A stretch of 5,263 bases of DNA, taken from contig JACMNW010000286.1 in NCBI GenBank assembly GCA_014378345.1, forward strand, positions 1 through 5,263, written 5' to 3'. This document shows positions 4,295 to 5,263 of the stretch, one piece after another. Positions within the stretch are counted from its first letter, which is position 1, and each line of letters starts with the position of its first letter. The notes below the pieces were generated by a model. It made no database searches. It worked only from the letters and a program-made list of their open reading frames with translations, and was not told where the DNA came from. A program made the translations under genes and the position numbers. The DNA comes from Pseudorhodobacter sp. Its GTDB lineage: Bacteria > Pseudomonadota > Alphaproteobacteria > Rhodobacterales > Rhodobacteraceae.

Positions 4295-5263
4295 CTACAC
4301 TACCATATCATCGCGGTGGACCAACGCCGCCCGCCCGGCGTAGCCTAAAATCGCCTCTATCTGCCCCGAACGATGCCCGGCAATCGCGGTAGCTTCCACC
4401 ACCGTGTAACGCACCAAACCCTTGCCCAGTATCTCGCCCAATGGCCCGATGATCGACACAGGATCGCCGCGCCCAAAGGTACCCGCCACCGACGTAACGC
4501 CCGCAGGCAATAGCGATTTTCCCTGCTTCAGTGCCCGCACAGCACCTGCATCCAGCCGCACTTCACCCTTTGGCTTCATGGCATTGATCCAGCGTTTGCG
4601 CGCGGCATGCGGATCGCCTTTTGCCAAGAACCAGGTACAGTTTGCACCATTGGCAAGGGCTGACAATGGCCGCAGTACAGAGCCTTCCATGATCGCCATC
4701 GCACAGCCGCCCGCCACCGCGGTTTTGGCTGCAAGAATCTTTGTCTTCATGCCTCCCTTCGACATGGCAGAAATAGGATCGCCTGCCATCGCCTCGATTG
4801 CTGGCGTAATGGCTTCAATCAGATCATATCTTTGCGCCGACGCATCTTCTTTGGGATTGGCAGAATAGAACCCGTCTACATCTGACAGCAAGATCAGCTG
4901 ATCTGCACCAACCGTCACAGCGATTTGCGCCGCCAATCGGTCATTGTCGCCAAATCGGATTTCATCCGTGGCAACTGTATCATTTTCGTTAACAATCGGC
5001 ACCACGCCAAGGCCAAGCAATGTTTCCATTGTTGCGCGGGAATTCAGATACCGTCGCCTGTCAGTGGTATCTTCCAACGTGACCAGAACTTGGCCGGTAA
5101 TAATACCATGCGAGGCCAGCACCTGCTCATAGGCCTGCGCCAACCTGATCTGTCCCACCGCCGCAGCCGCTTGGCTTTGCTCCAACGCCAAAGGCCCATC
5201 GGCAAGCCCCAAAACCTTACGCCCAAGCGCGATGGACCCGGAGGATATCAACACCACATCCAC
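4295..5263 (-). CDS. proB: Glutamate 5-kinase, 5' end outside window
   Basis: The frame is open to the right edge; 322 residues are present and about 45-50 N-terminal residues, including the first nucleotide-binding loop, lie beyond the window. The GTG at 5263 is an internal Val codon, not a start. ProB phosphorylates glutamate with ATP to glutamyl-5-phosphate, the committed and usually proline-inhibited step of proline synthesis. In window numbering, VLISSGSIALGR (4-15) is the start of the amino acid kinase core, PIVNENDTVATDEIRFGDND (89-108) binds glutamate, LLSDVDGFYSANP (125-137) and the SKGGMKTK loop (168-175) contact nucleotide, and residues about 233-310 form the C-terminal PUA domain, ending in the typical VHRDDM. 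The full-length kinase plus PUA form is therefore present. The stop TAG is at 4295-4297, and proA follows downstream. Confidence 0.95.
   Translation of the reverse strand: MDVVLISSGSIALGRKVLGLADGPLALEQSQAAAAVGQIRLAQAYEQVLASHGIITGQVLVTLEDTTDRRRYLNSRATMETLLGLGVVPIVNENDTVATDEIRFGDNDRLAAQIAVTVGADQLILLSDVDGFYSANPKEDASAQRYDLIEAITPAIEAMAGDPISAMSKGGMKTKILAAKTAVAGGCAMAIMEGSVLRPLSALANGANCTWFLAKGDPHAARKRWINAMKPKGEVRLDAGAVRALKQGKSLLPAGVTSVAGTFGRGDPVSIIGPLGEILGKGLVRYTVVEATAIAGHRSGQIEAILGYAGRAALVHRDDMVV

Overview
The window looks like ordinary chromosomal DNA of an alphaproteobacterium, most likely a Rhodobacteraceae (Roseobacter-clade) species. The reasons are a ChpT-type histidine phosphotransferase, an olsB-olsA ornithine-lipid pair, a stand-alone DUF3553 protein and a proB-proA pair lying side by side, together with moderately high GC. 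The protein sequences also resemble roseobacter homologues as I remember them. No mobile element, CRISPR array, tRNA or rRNA is visible.

Layout from left to right: (1) the 3' end of a divergent thiamine-phosphate-synthase-like gene (+), cut by the left edge; (2) olsA (-) and olsB (-), an operon with olsB first and a 4-bp ATGA start/stop overlap, whose olsA stop codon overlaps the thiE-like stop codon; (3) a 156-bp intergenic stretch upstream of olsB with a strong 9+9 bp inverted repeat and a smaller dyad; (4) a 57-aa DUF3553 protein (-) divergent from chpT (+), with only 32 bp between the two start codons and their Shine-Dalgarno sequences back to back; (5) proA (-), convergent with chpT with a 6-bp gap; (6) a 142-bp proB-proA spacer containing nested AT-rich palindromes and a 20-bp GC-rich motif that looks like a dispersed Rhodobacteraceae intergenic element; (7) proB (-), whose N-terminus is cut by the right edge.

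Three functions are represented. ProB and ProA catalyse the first two steps of proline synthesis (glutamate to glutamyl-5-phosphate to glutamate-5-semialdehyde). OlsB and OlsA catalyse the N- and then O-acylation that makes ornithine lipid, a phosphorus-free membrane lipid. ChpT is the phosphorelay protein that passes phosphate from CckA to CtrA and CpdR. The ThiE-like protein has lost recognisable parts of the usual phosphate-binding loops, so its activity is uncertain.

I do not see a convincing undescribed multi-gene system. The items most worth a second look are the structured DNA upstream of olsB, the DUF3553/chpT divergent junction, the palindrome cluster and repeat-like motif between proB and proA, and the degenerate ThiE-like protein.
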